Shown here piece after piece: positions 5,159 through 6,394 of a stretch of 6,394 bases of DNA. The notes beneath the pieces were generated by a model. That model saw only the letters and a program-made list of their open reading frames with translations. It did no database searches and was not told the origin of the DNA. A program made the translations under genes and the position numbers. The DNA is from an uncultured Marinilabiliales bacterium (GTDB lineage Bacteria; Bacteroidota; Bacteroidia; Bacteroidales; BM520). The number at the start of each line of letters is the position of its first letter. Position 1 is the stretch's first letter. The stretch lies in the NCBI GenBank assembly GCA_937877575.1, contig CALFIZ010000150.1, positions 1 through 6,394 on the forward strand. Direction: 5' to 3'.

Positions 5159-6394
5159 TTACTTAACTATAAGTTTGGAGATATTGATACCACTTGCAGT
5201 GTCAATTCTTACGAAATAGACTCCTGAGCCAAAACCTTCAACTGAGAAGGAAGCAGTGTTATCATTATCCTTTGCGGAATAAACAACCTGACCGATTTCA
5301 TTGTAAACAACCACGTTGTTGATTGTAGCCTCTGCCTTTACATAGACAGTGCCTGCAGCAGGATTAGGATACATTGTGAAAGCAGCTTCGTCGTTTTCAA
5401 TACCATCGAAATAATTCAATGTTACAGGGATTGTGAATAATGGGTTATTGTCATCGTTTGTAGCGATATAGAGATTAGCATTATATGTGCCGAAATCTGA
5501 ATGTGCATTGAATACGGAAGGATCAATCATAACTGTGAATTCATCTGATTCACCGCCCTTAAGTGAGCCTTCTGTTGCGCCTGACAGATATACCCATGCC
5601 GGAACAGGAGTACCTGAAGCGTATGCTCTGATACATACGTTACCGTATTCACTGTTATCAAAACGCTGCCATCCGCCGCCGTTAGTACGGTACCAGTCAC
5701 CGTCTTCATTGTAAGGAGCGCTGCCGCCGTCGAATGAAATCGGATATGTGCCCTCATTCTGAGTAAATTCAGCTGTGATCCAAATGTCACCACCGTTTAA
5801 CTGTACAGGTGTGTTAAGAGTAGCAGTAACCCAGTAGCTCTGCTGATAGGTTATAGTCTTTTCTGCCAGTAATTCACCCGGTGTTGTAGCGGTACCCTGA
5901 CCATAAACTCTCAAGGTAATGCTATTGTTAAGAACATCGTATGAACCGCAGTAATAAGTTACCTGAGTAAGTTGGGTTCCCAAGAATGATGAATAGTAGT
6001 CAAATGGGAATCTTGCACCACATTCAATCATTGGAGTTCCTGATGTGAAACCAACGCCGGAGCCCATTTCACCGCAGTATGACAGGATGAAGTTTTCATC
6101 ACCGCCCTTTGCTGAATTGTAGCTGACCCAAGCTGTATAGTCACCGATACTTGTACCGGTATTGGAAACTGTTACATCCTGACTTGCAGTCTGGTCATGG
6201 TTAAGTTCTTCTGAAATTGATGTCACATCAACGTTCATGATAGGATAAGTTGTACCGCCGCCAACTTCTGCATATACAAAGTCATCAATGTAGAACACTG
6301 ATTTCGCAGCACTTGTTGGAGGATAGAAGTCCATAGCTGCTAACTGGCGGGTGCCTCTGCCCTTTGAAGCGTCAAGGCTGAACTGCCATTCGTG
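5159..6394 (-). CDS. Secreted multidomain protein with type IX secretion sorting domain (N-terminus beyond window)
   Basis: The last 411 codons of a larger gene; the frame is open to the right edge, so the internal Met at 6334 is not the start. Fragment residues 1-44 (ending DFYPPTSAAKSVFYIDDFVYAE) look like the end of a beta-sandwich domain. Residues 52-92 start an Ig-like module (MNVDVTSISEELNHDQTASQDVTVSNTG). About 99-260 form a second beta-sandwich with four Cys, ending DWYRTNGGGWQRF...VCIRAYASG. About 264-328 look like the rest of the Ig-like fold (GTYNANLYIATNDDNNPLFTIPVTL). Residues 337-411 are a type A sorting domain with MYPNP, VVVYNEIGQVV, GVYFVRI and terminal KLIVK. This tail directs export through the outer membrane by T9SS and is normally cleaved. 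No catalytic motif is visible here; an enzyme domain may lie upstream, so the function is unknown. Confidence 0.88.
   Translation of the reverse strand, partial: HEWQFSLDASKGRGTRQLAAMDFYPPTSAAKSVFYIDDFVYAEVGGGTTYPIMNVDVTSISEELNHDQTASQDVTVSNTGTSIGDYTAWVSYNSAKGGDENFILSYCGEMGSGVGFTSGTPMIECGARFPFDYYSSFLGTQLTQVTYYCGSYDVLNNSITLRVYGQGTATTPGELLAEKTITYQQSYWVTATLNTPVQLNGGDIWITAEFTQNEGTYPISFDGGSAPYNEDGDWYRTNGGGWQRFDNSEYGNVCIRAYASGTPVPAWVYLSGATEGSLKGGESDEFTVMIDPSVFNAHSDFGTYNANLYIATNDDNNPLFTIPVTLNYFDGIENDEAAFTMYPNPAAGTVYVKAEATINNVVVYNEIGQVVYSAKDNDNTASFSVEGFGSGVYFVRIDTASGINISKLIVK

Noticed and set aside
5160..6334. Treating Met at 6334 as the start of a complete 391-residue secreted protein
   Set aside because: The frame stays open to base 6394 with plausible protein (HEWQFSLDASKGRGTRQLAA), there is no signal peptide after the Met, and a T9SS cargo needs one, so the gene is cut by the window edge.
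1..6394. CRISPR arrays, insertion sequences, phage genes or toxin-antitoxin pairs
   Set aside because: No spaced direct repeats, terminal inverted repeats, transposase, integrase or small gene pairs were seen; all coding space is taken by housekeeping genes and one secreted protein.

Overview
This window looks like a piece of a Bacteroidota (probably order Bacteroidales) genome, most likely a contig end from short-read assembly. Three things support this. A type IX secretion C-terminal sorting domain is present. Promoters fit the Bacteroidota -7 consensus TAnnTTTG, and no start codon has a clear Shine-Dalgarno. The S1 and RNase Z proteins have strongly Bacteroidota-like sequences. The first 20 bases match the 3' end of the Illumina TruSeq adapter at 19 of 20 positions, so biological sequence begins at about base 21.

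Layout from left to right. Bases 21-693 (minus) are the N-terminal 45% or so of histidine ammonia-lyase (hutH), cut by the contig end. Upstream of it on the same strand lie an intrinsic terminator and a CAU-anticodon tRNA gene (766-839) with a recognisable promoter. A 95-base divergent spacer follows, then three plus-strand genes: a DusB-type tRNA-dihydrouridine synthase, ribosomal protein S1 (rpsA) followed by a strong terminator, and a short RNase Z. The RNase Z stop codon directly abuts the stop of a minus-strand mscL (mechanosensitive channel). Upstream of mscL, on the minus strand, are an intrinsic terminator and the last 411 codons of a large secreted T9SS cargo protein that runs off the right edge.

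Functionally the centre is about RNA and translation: a tRNA gene without an encoded CCA, an enzyme that modifies tRNA D-loops, the mRNA-binding ribosomal protein S1, and the nuclease that trims tRNA 3' ends. The flanks are catabolic (hut), osmotic (mscL) and extracellular (T9SS cargo). No stretch over 300 bases lacks a gene.

I see no phage, transposon, CRISPR array or obvious new multi-gene system. The observations most worth a second look are these: an RNase Z with all metal ligands but without the roughly 45-residue exosite insertion; intrinsic terminators sitting 11-14 bases before the start codons of three different genes; three copies of AAACAAT around the tRNA promoter and leader; a possible folded leader upstream of rpsA; and an MscL without its C-terminal helix.
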